A stretch of DNA of 64,000 nt, from NCBI GenBank assembly GCA_018713725.1, contig DVOJ01000003.1, forward strand, positions 1 through 64,000. The letters are read 5' to 3'. This document shows positions 34,785-43,125 of the stretch, one piece after another. The notes beneath the pieces were generated by a model. It searched no databases and was not told the DNA's origin. It saw only the letters and a list, made by a program, of their open reading frames with translations. Each line of letters starts with the position of its first letter. Within the stretch, counting starts at the first letter, position 1. The position numbers were made by a program, and so were the translations under genes. This DNA comes from Candidatus Caccopulliclostridium gallistercoris (GTDB taxonomy: Bacteria; Bacillota; Clostridia; Christensenellales; UBA1242).

Positions 34785-36818
34785 ATGGAAACAACTAAAA
34801 AAGTTTTTTTAGGTATATTTATAGCACTTCTTATAGGCATTGTATTAGCTATAAGTATACCAAGTGTTGTTAGAGCTATATCTCCGCCAACGTATATGAC
34901 GTATGAAGAACTTTTGGAAGGTTTAGAAAATTCATTAATAGGCAAAGGTAACGGTGGGCTAGACAAAGACGAAATAATTAATCAGACTTCTAATTTAGAT
35001 TGTCCTACAGATGACGACTTCTTTAGTTCTTTGTATTTGGACGATTATGGCAACTATGTAGTTTTTTATCGTGTTTTACGTCAAGCTGATGGCTCTACAA
35101 TATATCCTAATGCACTTTTTGTTAAAACAAGCAAAGGTTTGGTTTACGATGGTGTTTTAAATGTTGAGTATAAGCTTATGGGCACCTGGTGGAGTGGGCA
35201 CGATTTCGATAATCCTAATAATGGCTTTGTGGCTTATTTTAATGAAAAACCTTCTTTCGAAATGCCTGGTCATGAAACTGTTGTTGGTGGCATTTTGGGA
35301 GATATGAACCATAGAGGTGTTGGGCACGCTTTAAGTATTTCAAAGTCTTTCATTTCTGATATGAGTCAAGCTTTTCATTTTTGTTTTTGGAGTAATTCAA
35401 GACAAGTAATAAGCGGTTCTCCAGTAATGGAACTTCAAGATATATCTTTAAAATATTTAGCTGAACATTTTTCAAAATATTTTATGGATTTTGACGGAGT
35501 AGAAATTATTTGTAATCAAACTGACAAATCTAAAATGATGGATGACCTAAATGGTTTTTACACATATCTTTATAATCAAGGCAAATCTACTTTTGAATAT
35601 GAGGATAATCCACTTGACCCATCAAATTTATTTGATAGAATACAAGCTTATCAAGAGTGGCTTTCTACTTATCATAAAAAAGTGGTAAACGTTTCAAATT
35701 TAATGGTTAAGTTAATACCAGAAGAAGAACGATTTAACTATCCAGCAGATAGTTCATTAGGATTTAAAGATAACGTTTATAGTACATATAAGTGCAATAA
35801 ATATATTGAAGTTTATTACAATTATCGTACTGCTCAATATTCAATTCCAGATAAGGATACTATAGAACAAAATTCAGATCCAACAGTTCCGCCAGAAGAT
35901 CCAAATACTTACGTTACAGTAACCTTTCAATTGGTAAACTCTGACAATTCAAATTTAGCTAATTATAGTTATGAAAATAACCCTGTAAAGCTTGTAATTA
36001 ATGACCAGGAATATTTGTTTAACACGTACGACAAGTTTTACAAAGGCATTGAAATAGGCTTGAAAACTGAAACGCAATACACTTATTCAATTGATAGTTC
36101 AATACTTATTTTTGATAGTTATAGCGGTAGTTTTACAACGTCTGAAAAAGACGGAATAGTTAAGTTTAATTACAGTTACATGAATGGTTATGCTGTAACT
36201 TCCGTAAGTTTGGCGCCGCTTTCAAGCTATGACGGAGCTACTGTCGATTTAGCAGCCAATCCTGTAAAAGTAATATTTACAGGCAAAAACGGCGAAGGAA
36301 CGTTTCAGTTTGTTTTTGACGACAATTCTAAACTTTCTTCTAGTTTGACGCAGCTTTTGAAGATTGGTGAATATGATTATTCTATTCTTTCAGAGCAACT
36401 TATATTTGGTTCAGTTTCTGGAACTGTAGAAGTAACACCACAGAATAGAAGTTTTGTTTTTACTTATGCTTTAAAACTTGAAAGTGGAGATGTAGATTTT
36501 GACGTTCAAATCACGACTGAGTCAAAAAGTAATTATAATGATTTTTCTCTTCGTGGAGATCAAGTAACAGTAGAACTTCTTTCAGCAAAACTTGAAGATG
36601 AGCATTATTTAGTTAAAATATTAGCTTTTAATTCAGAAGGTGACGTAGTACTTACTTTTGAACATGAGCATCAAAGTGGTTCTTGTTCAGATAATTTTAT
36701 GTCAAACAGTGCATTAACAGACGGCGAAACGTATACGTTCCAAATGCGCTATATGAATGCAGATGGAACAAAAGTTATGTTTCAGATACATTTGACATTA
36801 CTTTTGATAGTTCACTAA
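34785..36818 (+). CDS. Large exported phage structural protein with C-terminal frameshift
   Basis: The 677-aa frame starts with a signal or anchor segment (residues about 8-30). A mixed domain follows (to about 365), then three related beta-strand repeats (about 375-620) resembling bacterial surface repeats (VTVTFQLVNSDN, YSGSFTT, SGTVEV). The final residues IHLTLLLIVH look unnatural. The -1 frame continues from about 36770 with SDTFDITFDSSLKYTLTYS to a stop at 36854-36856, which matches the earlier repeats. A 1-nt indel near acaaaag (36768-36774) is likely. Role: perhaps a minor coat or adsorption protein. Confidence 0.65.
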   Translation: METTKKVFLGIFIALLIGIVLAISIPSVVRAISPPTYMTYEELLEGLENSLIGKGNGGLDKDEIINQTSNLDCPTDDDFFSSLYLDDYGNYVVFYRVLRQADGSTIYPNALFVKTSKGLVYDGVLNVEYKLMGTWWSGHDFDNPNNGFVAYFNEKPSFEMPGHETVVGGILGDMNHRGVGHALSISKSFISDMSQAFHFCFWSNSRQVISGSPVMELQDISLKYLAEHFSKYFMDFDGVEIICNQTDKSKMMDDLNGFYTYLYNQGKSTFEYEDNPLDPSNLFDRIQAYQEWLSTYHKKVVNVSNLMVKLIPEEERFNYPADSSLGFKDNVYSTYKCNKYIEVYYNYRTAQYSIPDKDTIEQNSDPTVPPEDPNTYVTVTFQLVNSDNSNLANYSYENNPVKLVINDQEYLFNTYDKFYKGIEIGLKTETQYTYSIDSSILIFDSYSGSFTTSEKDGIVKFNYSYMNGYAVTSVSLAPLSSYDGATVDLAANPVKVIFTGKNGEGTFQFVFDDNSKLSSSLTQLLKIGEYDYSILSEQLIFGSVSGTVEVTPQNRSFVFTYALKLESGDVDFDVQITTESKSNYNDFSLRGDQVTVELLSAKLEDEHYLVKILAFNSEGDVVLTFEHEHQSGSCSDNFMSNSALTDGETYTFQMRYMNADGTKVMFQIHLTLLLIVH

Positions 36819-36893
36819 AGTATACGCTAACATATAGCGCTACAGAAGTGGCTTAATTTAAAAAATTGAAAAGAAATTACAAAAGGAGGCTTT

Positions 36894-37136
36894 ATGAAAG
36901 CAGTAAAAATAATAGGCGGAATAGTATGTTGTTTAGCTTTAGCAGTTTTAATTTGGGGCATGCTTTACTTTTCCGTAGATCCAATCAAAGAATGGACGGA
37001 TCAAAATATATTTCAGATTGAACAAACAATAGAAGATGAGGAAACAGAAAATTCGGAAGATGATTCTTCCGAAATATCTGGTCCTGGTGAGGCAGTTGTT
37101 GATGAAATAATACCAAACCCAGATGCAGAGGTGTAG
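36894..37136 (+). CDS. Small membrane protein with acidic tail (candidate coat protein)
   Basis: An 80-aa product with SD aaaaggagg. One membrane span (about residues 6-28) is followed by an acidic region (EDEETENSEDDSSE). This is either a coat component or an accessory assembly protein of the pVI type. The major coat protein of the element is not identified with confidence, and this is one of two candidates. Confidence 0.5.
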   Translation: MKAVKIIGGIVCCLALAVLIWGMLYFSVDPIKEWTDQNIFQIEQTIEDEETENSEDDSSEISGPGEAVVDEIIPNPDAEV

Positions 37137-37137
37137 T

Positions 37138-38568
37138 ATGGAAAAATCATCTAAGTTTTTATTTGCAATGTTAGCGCTAGTTTGTGTTTTTGCTCTAGGT
37201 TTTGGAATATTTGCTTTAAACAACAAGAATGATACTATACTAGATATTTCTAATGACAAAACAGTTATTGTAAACACTTTAGATACTCTTGTTAAAAAGA
37301 ATAACGAATTAGAAACTTTAAACATGGTCTATGTTCGCAATTTAACTGACGCTACAAATACAATTATGATGTTACAAAATGAGCTTGAAAATAACAAAGC
37401 TTTACTTGAAGAGCTTAAAGAAAGTAACGAACTTTCAGAAAGTCAAGTAACAGAACTAAATGCTCAGATTGATGAATTAAATGTTTTACTTTCAAATAAA
37501 GATGCTACTATCTCAGATTTAAACTCTGTAATAGAGGGTAACAATCAAACAATTGCTAATTTAAATTCTACTATAGACGAGCTAGTAGCTCAGCTTAATT
37601 CAGAAAACAATTTATTCAATCAACTTATGACTGGAAGAATAACAAAAGTAACGGCTGAAGACTTAGAAGGCTTAACAGAAATAAGACCTTATACTTTCTA
37701 TAATTGTAAATATTTAACTAGTGTAGAATTACCTTCTACAATAAAGATAATAGGAACTAGAGCTTTTTACGGTACTAGCATTTCTTCAATTAATTTACCA
37801 AGTGGAATAATAACGATTTCTGACGGAGCTTTTGCTTCAACAGATTTAACATCAGTAACTATACCTTCTAGTGTAGGGTCTATTAGGTCTAGCACATTTG
37901 AGTCTTGTTCTAAACTAACATCTGTTACTTTAAAAAATGGAATATCATCAATTACTTCAGGTGCTTTTAGAGATTGTTATGCATTAGAAACAATTAATAT
38001 TCCTAGTTCAATTACGCAAATTAGTTCAGATGCCTTTAATGGTTGTTCAGAACTTTCCTTTACAGGTTCTAGTGATTCTAATTTAAAATATTATGTAGTT
38101 GATGGTTCACTTTATAATAATGTTAACAATGGCGCAGCACGTTATTTAGTACGTATATCTGCTGATGTTACAGAATTTGTTGTTCCAGAAGGCGTTACAC
38201 ACATTTCGGCTCATGTAGCATCTAAACTTCAAAATTTAGAGAAGGTAGTAATACCTGAAGGTGTAAAGAATATAGCAGAGCAAGCTTTCAGTGAATGTTT
38301 TGGGTTAAAAGAAGTTGAAATCCCCTCTACTGTTACATACTTATATCGTTCATTTGATATGTGCGAAGAGTTAATAAGTGTAACAATTAAAGCAATAGAA
38401 GTTCCAACAGTTGCTTATGGACAAGCTTCATTTGGGTTTAATCCAGAATTGAAGATATATGTCCCAGCAGAAAGTGTAGAGCTATATAAAGCAAGTGAAG
38501 CTTTTGCAATGTATGTAGACCAAATTTTTGCAATTGATGAGATTATAGAAGAGTTAGACGTTGCGTAA
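37138..38568 (+). CDS. Coiled-coil / BspA-like leucine-rich repeat protein, candidate phage adsorption protein
   Basis: A 476-aa product (ATG 37138, cagaggtg upstream). N-terminal membrane anchor or signal (about 5-28); a long coiled coil (about 35-165, heptad-like ELETLN, QNELENNKALLEEL, SQVTELNAQIDELN); then at least eight LRR_5 (BspA/TpLRR) repeats (about 175-460) with the phrase LTSV.(L/I)PS.(I/V). LRR_5 domains bind host surface ligands in other systems. Lying directly before the Zot gene, in the pIII/pVI position, it is a plausible tip or receptor-binding protein. A lysogenic surface protein is the alternative. Confidence 0.7.
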   Translation: MEKSSKFLFAMLALVCVFALGFGIFALNNKNDTILDISNDKTVIVNTLDTLVKKNNELETLNMVYVRNLTDATNTIMMLQNELENNKALLEELKESNELSESQVTELNAQIDELNVLLSNKDATISDLNSVIEGNNQTIANLNSTIDELVAQLNSENNLFNQLMTGRITKVTAEDLEGLTEIRPYTFYNCKYLTSVELPSTIKIIGTRAFYGTSISSINLPSGIITISDGAFASTDLTSVTIPSSVGSIRSSTFESCSKLTSVTLKNGISSITSGAFRDCYALETINIPSSITQISSDAFNGCSELSFTGSSDSNLKYYVVDGSLYNNVNNGAARYLVRISADVTEFVVPEGVTHISAHVASKLQNLEKVVIPEGVKNIAEQAFSECFGLKEVEIPSTVTYLYRSFDMCEELISVTIKAIEVPTVAYGQASFGFNPELKIYVPAESVELYKASEAFAMYVDQIFAIDEIIEELDVA

Positions 38569-38638
38569 ATATAAACGTTCTTAATATAGTTTTTTGTAGA
38601 ATTTATTTGATTTTTTGTTTTAGTTAGTAGGAAGGAAA

Positions 38639-39496
38639 ATGGAACTTAAAGGGATAAACATAGTTTGTGGTGAGCCGGGTTCTGGAAAGACATCCCTTCT
38701 CGCAGACTTAGCTGGTTTATATATGACAGTTTATTCTTATGATAAGCTGCAAGAAGTTAATTCTTTCGTCGACGTTTTAAACGCCGGTGGATACAATTTA
38801 AGTTATGTTATAGATCACGTTGTTTTTACTAATTTTTATTGTAAAAGCCACGTAAAGTGGTTTCCGGACCAAATAGCTCATGATATAGAAGGTTTTGAGT
38901 TTGGTTTGCCCGATCCAGAACACCCAACTAAGTTTATCCCTTATGGCTCAGTACTCTTTTTTATGGAAGCTCAAAGTTTTTTAGATGCAAGAAAATTTAA
39001 AGATTTTCGCGCTAGTGTTTCTAGAGCTTACGAGCTGCATCGACATTGGGGTTTAACTATATTTTTGGATGCCCAAAGAGCAACTCTCATAGACCTTAAC
39101 GTTAGAGGAATTTCAGCTAACATTTTAGAAGTTCAGAGTCTAAAGCAAAAACGAGATTTTTCCGGTAATTTGCAAAAATGTATTTGGACGGTAAAAGTTT
39201 TTTCCGGTTCTGAGGCTTACGAGAGTTATTTGAATTCTGGTAAAGCAAAAGGCCAATTTGAAGTAGTTAAATTTGTTTACGACGGCGATATTTTTGCTTG
39301 TTATAATTCTCAAGCTAACTCGGCACTATTTTTAGAAGGCCGGGAAAATGAAGACTTTTACTTGGGTTATCATTTAGACCCGGCATTTGACATTAAAAGT
39401 GTTCAAGAATTTTGTTCTAAACACTCTTTAAATAATCTTGCAGAAACCAACTACTATAAAGGCGGAACGTCAAAGAAAAGTGATAAGGGAAAGTAA
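38639..39496 (+). CDS. Zot/pI-type morphogenesis ATPase
   Basis: A 285-aa P-loop protein. Walker A GEPGSGKT is at residues 11-18, a Walker B-like VLFFMEAQ is near 104, and the stretch HRHWGLTIFLDAQRATLID near 140-158 resembles the RH.g.d...tQ segment of Zot proteins. pI/Zot drives extrusion of filamentous phage through the envelope. A C-terminal membrane span typical of Ff pI is not evident, which may reflect a single-membrane host. SD is taggaagga. It is directly followed (0 nt) by the next gene. Confidence 0.72.
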   Translation: MELKGINIVCGEPGSGKTSLLADLAGLYMTVYSYDKLQEVNSFVDVLNAGGYNLSYVIDHVVFTNFYCKSHVKWFPDQIAHDIEGFEFGLPDPEHPTKFIPYGSVLFFMEAQSFLDARKFKDFRASVSRAYELHRHWGLTIFLDAQRATLIDLNVRGISANILEVQSLKQKRDFSGNLQKCIWTVKVFSGSEAYESYLNSGKAKGQFEVVKFVYDGDIFACYNSQANSALFLEGRENEDFYLGYHLDPAFDIKSVQEFCSKHSLNNLAETNYYKGGTSKKSDKGK

Positions 39497-39973
39497 ATGC
39501 AAAAGTTTAATAGTATAGAAGAATTAAATAACTATTATATCCAGTTGTTTACTCAAGCAGCTGGTTTTAAGCAATTTACTATGGACGGCTTTTTTAAAAT
39601 GGAGCATAGAAAGCTCAAAAAACTTTATAAGCAAGATTTTAAACTGTTTTATAAATATCATAAAAAACTTTGGCGCGAAGAAAAGGTTCCGCTCAACGTT
39701 GAAGTTAAGCAGCGTTATAAGGCTGTTAAGAAAGAGTATAAGCCTAACGTCTTTCAACGTTTAAGGCGCTTACTTCAGCTAAGAAAGAAAAATCACTTAG
39801 GCGGTGATGTTGCCCTCTTGGAGAACGGGCCTTCGAAGACGGCTCCACAGGGCGACATTATAGCCCACGCACGCCAGCTTGACGGGGCGGAGGGAAGAGC
39901 AGCGCCCAGCTCCGGCAAGGCAACGCCGGCCCGTTCAAAAACGGAAAGTAAAACACAAAATAAAGGTGGCTAG
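39497..39973 (+). CDS. Phage protein with basic N-terminus and GC-rich tail
   Basis: A 158-aa product that starts right after the Zot stop codon. Residues 1-105 are helical, aromatic and strongly basic (KLKKLYKQDFKLFYKYHKKLW). Residues about 108-158 switch to Ala/Pro/Gly/Ser (NGPSKTAPQG, PSSGKATPARS), encoded by markedly GC-rich DNA that continues into the intergenic hairpins. The tail may be dictated by a DNA signal overlapping the gene. Function unknown. Confidence 0.6.
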   Translation: MQKFNSIEELNNYYIQLFTQAAGFKQFTMDGFFKMEHRKLKKLYKQDFKLFYKYHKKLWREEKVPLNVEVKQRYKAVKKEYKPNVFQRLRRLLQLRKKNHLGGDVALLENGPSKTAPQGDIIAHARQLDGAEGRAAPSSGKATPARSKTESKTQNKGG

Positions 39974-40100
39974 AATAACTAGCCCACCCTTTATTAGTAG
40001 GGAAGGCTTCGAAGCCTAGCCCGCATAAAAAAGGCAGGGCAAACGCCCAGGCGGGCCTTTTCGCACCCCTTCAGAAAAGCCCGCCGGGCGTTGCCCGGCT
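39957..40100. other. GC-rich hairpin cluster upstream of rep, candidate replication origin
   Basis: Stems read: aataaaggtgg-ctag / ctagcccaccctttatt (39955-39994); a 14-bp palindrome aggcttcgaagcct (40004-40017); ggcgggcctttt / aaaagcccgcc (40050-40085); and gccgggc / gcccggc (40083-40099). The last two overlap and cannot form together. The G+C is far above the surrounding AT-rich phage DNA. A double-strand origin near the rep gene is typical of rolling-circle replicons, but no known nick motif is recognised. Confidence 0.5.
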
Positions 40101-40175
40101 TTAGACTAGATACAATAGAAATAAGTGGGGTAAATTTTTTGAAATTTTAAACAAAAATTAAAGGGAGGAAGTAGT

Positions 40176-41105
40176 TTGAAATTCGACGATTTTAAAGACA
40201 AACAACGCTTCACTCATGCCGTTGTAATTCCTACCCTTTTAAAAAATGGTTACATAGAAAAAGCAGAAAAACTTAAATGGTGTGGAAGAGTTAAAAGCAT
40301 AGCTATATGTGAAGATTGTAAAACTGCTTATTTTAACGGTGCTAATTCTTGTAAGGATAGATTCTGCCCAATTTGCCAGAAGAAGCGTTCTCTTCTTTGG
40401 CTCGCAAAACTGTTTCCTATTTTTGAAAATTTAATAAACAAAGGTTATTACATTAATTTTGTTACGTTGACCGTTAAGGATACAACAAAACTTTCTACTA
40501 GTTTAAATTTGCTTAATGATGCTTTTAGATATATGCAGCATGAAGATAAAACAATGCGTAAACAATTTAATGAGCTTTACATAGGTGGTATTCGTTCGCT
40601 TGAAATAAAGACTGGTGAAAACTCAAAGCTTTGGCATCCTCATTTGCATATGCTAGTGGTTAAAAATAAAAAATCTAATTTTAAAGACGATTTAGCTTTT
40701 CTTCGTCCTGCCTGGATAAAATCTTTAAGAATGGTAGGTTCAAAAGAAGAGCATCCGGGCAACGTTGATATTCAGTCTTTAAAAATAGATAACCGCTTTA
40801 AAAAAGAAAGCCTAATTAAAGCAATTTGTGAATGTTTTAAATATTTAACTAAAAGCTCCTGGAAGAACGAAGTTGAAGATATTTGCGAAATGATAGACAC
40901 CTTAACAAACGTACGTTCTTTGAATTCTTGGGGTAATATTAAATATTATTTAGCGAAGCAAAAAGCAGAAGCGCAAATTGATAAGGAAATGGATATGGGT
41001 GAAATAGAATTGAAACACCACGTTTGTAAGTTTTGCGGCTGCGACCGTTTTGAAGTTATAGAAGGAATATATTCAAGTCAATTACTTGTACATGACTTTG
41101 AATAG
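40176..41105 (+). CDS. rep: Rolling-circle replication initiator (Rep_1-type, HUH)
   Basis: A TTG start with aagggagg 7 nt upstream. The 309-aa protein has a Cys motif CKDRFCPICQKKR (about 52-64), the HUH motif HPHLHM (154-159) and a candidate catalytic Tyr in CFKYLTKSS (about 225-233), the order seen in pC194-type Rep proteins. It would nick the double-strand origin and stay bound to the 5' end. The C-terminus has a CKFCGCDRF zinc-ribbon-like element. Such Rep proteins serve plasmids and several inoviruses of Gram-positive hosts. Confidence 0.85.
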   Translation: MKFDDFKDKQRFTHAVVIPTLLKNGYIEKAEKLKWCGRVKSIAICEDCKTAYFNGANSCKDRFCPICQKKRSLLWLAKLFPIFENLINKGYYINFVTLTVKDTTKLSTSLNLLNDAFRYMQHEDKTMRKQFNELYIGGIRSLEIKTGENSKLWHPHLHMLVVKNKKSNFKDDLAFLRPAWIKSLRMVGSKEEHPGNVDIQSLKIDNRFKKESLIKAICECFKYLTKSSWKNEVEDICEMIDTLTNVRSLNSWGNIKYYLAKQKAEAQIDKEMDMGEIELKHHVCKFCGCDRFEVIEGIYSSQLLVHDFE

Positions 41106-41114
41106 GGGAGGAAT

Positions 41115-41396
41115 ATGGAAAAGATAGATTTAGACGTAAATATTATTTTACTTTTAAAATATACCAAACAGCTTATAGAAAACTTAGAAGACGCAAAACA
41201 AAAGTTTTTATTTAAGCTCAATGAAGAAATGGGTTTATTTGGCCTTGAAAACAGTAAACCTATACAAAATTTATTTGATACGTACATAACGAACTTTAAA
41301 AATATAAATTTTTCAATTAAAAGTATGTGTAATTTAGATAGATTACACTTAGAAAATATAATAAAAGTATTGGAGGAATTAAAAAATGGAAAATAG
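41115..41396 (+). CDS. Helical phage protein of unknown function
   Basis: A 93-aa, mostly alpha-helical product with SD ggggagg, 9 bp after rep. Leu/Lys/Asn-rich with no motif recognised. It overlaps the next gene by 11 bp, so the two are translated together. Confidence 0.6.
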   Translation: MEKIDLDVNIILLLKYTKQLIENLEDAKQKFLFKLNEEMGLFGLENSKPIQNLFDTYITNFKNINFSIKSMCNLDRLHLENIIKVLEELKNGK

Positions 41397-42288
41397 TTCA
41401 TTAGCAAATATAAACGATTTAAACGCTTTAAATGATAAAGCAAAAAAACTAGTAGAATCTACAGAGCCTAAAGTTCTTACATTTTTAGAGCAAACTTCGG
41501 AAGAAATAAAATTTTGTATTAAAAGCGTGCGTCAAAACTTTTTTACACTTGGCGCCAAACTTTCAGATATAAAGAATTGTGAAGAAATAAAAACAGTGTT
41601 CAACTGGAAATTAGGCAGAGAATGTAAAAATATATATGAGTACGCAGAGCAAGAATTTAAGCTTTCGAAAACTACTACTATATGTTTGATAGGGATAGTT
41701 GAGCGTTTTGGGAATTTAAAATCTTCGCTAAAAAAAGAGTATGAACCTTATGTTTATTCTCAACTTTGCGAAATGCTGCCTTTAACTTCTGATCAATTAA
41801 ATTTAGTTAGTCCTGATATGACAGTTAAAGAAATTAGAGCTTTAAAAAAGGTTGGTTTAAAACAAAATTCAGAAGTTGATCCGACGTCGGATCAAAATTT
41901 AGAAGTAGAAGAAAAGACCACGGATCCGCTAGGTTATTACTTAAAAAATGATGAGCAGCGTTTAGATTTTGTTAGAAACTATACACGCTGGAGGCTTTGG
42001 CTTCAAGTTCCAGATTTAAACTTAAAGTTTTATAGGTGTGACTTAAATAATGGCGATTACTTGTTAGTAACTGAAAGCGAAAATAATGTTTTAAAAGGTT
42101 GTGTATGTTATGATTTCTATTATAAATGTAGACTTTCTCACGATTTAAGAATAGTAAAGCAGGGAACTTCCAAAGAGTTTTATGGTTATAGCCAATTAGG
42201 AATTAGTTACTCAGAATATTTAAGTTATATGAAATCTACAAAAGCAAGGGTAATGATTAACCCGGCGGAGGTGTTAAGTGAGCAATAA
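41386..42288 (+). CDS. Plasmid/ICE-type regulator-like protein
   Basis: A 300-aa product with SD ggagg. Residues about 40-160 match a pattern seen in Firmicutes plasmids and conjugative elements: a start like IGxxLxxIK, then EFKLSKTTTICLIGIVERFGN, YSQLCEMLPL and MTVKEIRALKK. These are thought to be DNA-binding, but function is not established. The C-terminal 120 residues are a separate aromatic-rich domain (YTRWRLWLQVPDL). Recalled similarity only. Confidence 0.6.
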   Translation: MENSSLANINDLNALNDKAKKLVESTEPKVLTFLEQTSEEIKFCIKSVRQNFFTLGAKLSDIKNCEEIKTVFNWKLGRECKNIYEYAEQEFKLSKTTTICLIGIVERFGNLKSSLKKEYEPYVYSQLCEMLPLTSDQLNLVSPDMTVKEIRALKKVGLKQNSEVDPTSDQNLEVEEKTTDPLGYYLKNDEQRLDFVRNYTRWRLWLQVPDLNLKFYRCDLNNGDYLLVTESENNVLKGCVCYDFYYKCRLSHDLRIVKQGTSKEFYGYSQLGISYSEYLSYMKSTKARVMINPAEVLSEQ

Positions 42289-42598
42289 AAAATACTTAAG
42301 AAAAAATGAAATAAGAACTGATCTTAATCCAGAACATTTTAATAGGTTTGGCTATCCGCATGATGCAATTATTACAGCTAAGAAAGGCCATAAAATGAAG
42401 GCAAATACTAAGACGCATTCTGAATTTGTAAATGGTGTTCGTTCTTTAGATTTAGAACCTCATTTGCCAAAGAATGTTAAGCATAATAGGATAAGTCCAC
42501 CTTATTGGCAAAATGAAAAACAGTTTGGTTCAAAAAAAGGAAAAGCTTCTAAAGAACTTAGAAGTAAAATAAAAAAATATAATAAGAAATTTTATTAA
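42278..42598 (+). CDS. Basic phage protein of unknown function
   Basis: A 106-aa product from GTG 42278, overlapping the previous gene by 11 bp; ggcggagg lies about 8 nt upstream. It is strongly basic with HNRISPPYW and a Lys-rich tail (SKELRSKIKKYNKKFY). Family unknown. Confidence 0.55.
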   Translation: MSNKKYLRKNEIRTDLNPEHFNRFGYPHDAIITAKKGHKMKANTKTHSEFVNGVRSLDLEPHLPKNVKHNRISPPYWQNEKQFGSKKGKASKELRSKIKKYNKKFY

Positions 42599-42606
42599 TA
42601 AAAAAA

Positions 42607-42668
42607 AGAAATTCCATACCCGCGCTGTGTTACCACAAGAAGTCAACTTAATGACTAATGGAATTTCT
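42607..42668. repeat. Inverted repeat with inner hairpin, phage intergenic
   Basis: Perfect 11-bp arms agaaattccat (42607-42617) and atggaatttct (42658-42668) enclose an inner agtca / tgact stem. No T run follows at once. It may be a single-strand origin, a packaging hairpin or an imperfect terminator. Confidence 0.6.
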
Positions 42669-42731
42669 AATATTAATATAGCTTTTTATTAAATAAATGT
42701 CAATAGAAAAATAAAAATATTTGGAGAAAAA

Positions 42732-42998
42732 ATGAAAAATATTATTACAAAAAGTTATTTAATTAATCGAATTGCAGAACTTACTATTTTAGTTAATGAC
42801 CTAGAAAATTCTTGTTTAAAACAAACTTGTGAAAATATAGAACTTCGAAAAGGTTTACTTGATGTTAGAAATCATGCAACTAAAATGTTTAATTTTTGGG
42901 AAAACGAAGAGTATGCTAGACATACTTATAATCACAAAGATATTTCTAATGCGTATTTTGATATGGAACACCTATTAGAAGAATTATTAAAAAAATAA
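42732..42998 (+). CDS. Helical phage protein of unknown function
   Basis: An 88-aa product with SD ttggag. Two long helices (IAELTILVNDLENS, AYFDMEHLLEELLKK) suggest a coiled-coil or dimer. It is the last phage gene before attR. A hairpin terminator overlaps its end. Confidence 0.55.
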   Translation: MKNIITKSYLINRIAELTILVNDLENSCLKQTCENIELRKGLLDVRNHATKMFNFWENEEYARHTYNHKDISNAYFDMEHLLEELLKK

Positions 42999-43021
42999 AG
43001 GCGTCTGAAAGCCTTTATTTT
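42995..43021 (+). terminator. Terminator after the last phage gene
   Basis: An ataaaggc / gcctttat stem with a short loop followed by a T-rich tract. Confidence 0.7.
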
Positions 43022-43125
43022 TATGTCTTAAGTATGTAATTTATACTAAAAACTGAGTCAAAAAACTGTGTCAAAAAAGTCAAATTCTATTTGTTCTTAA
43101 TTAGTGTAGAGTTTTTCTTTTGAGT

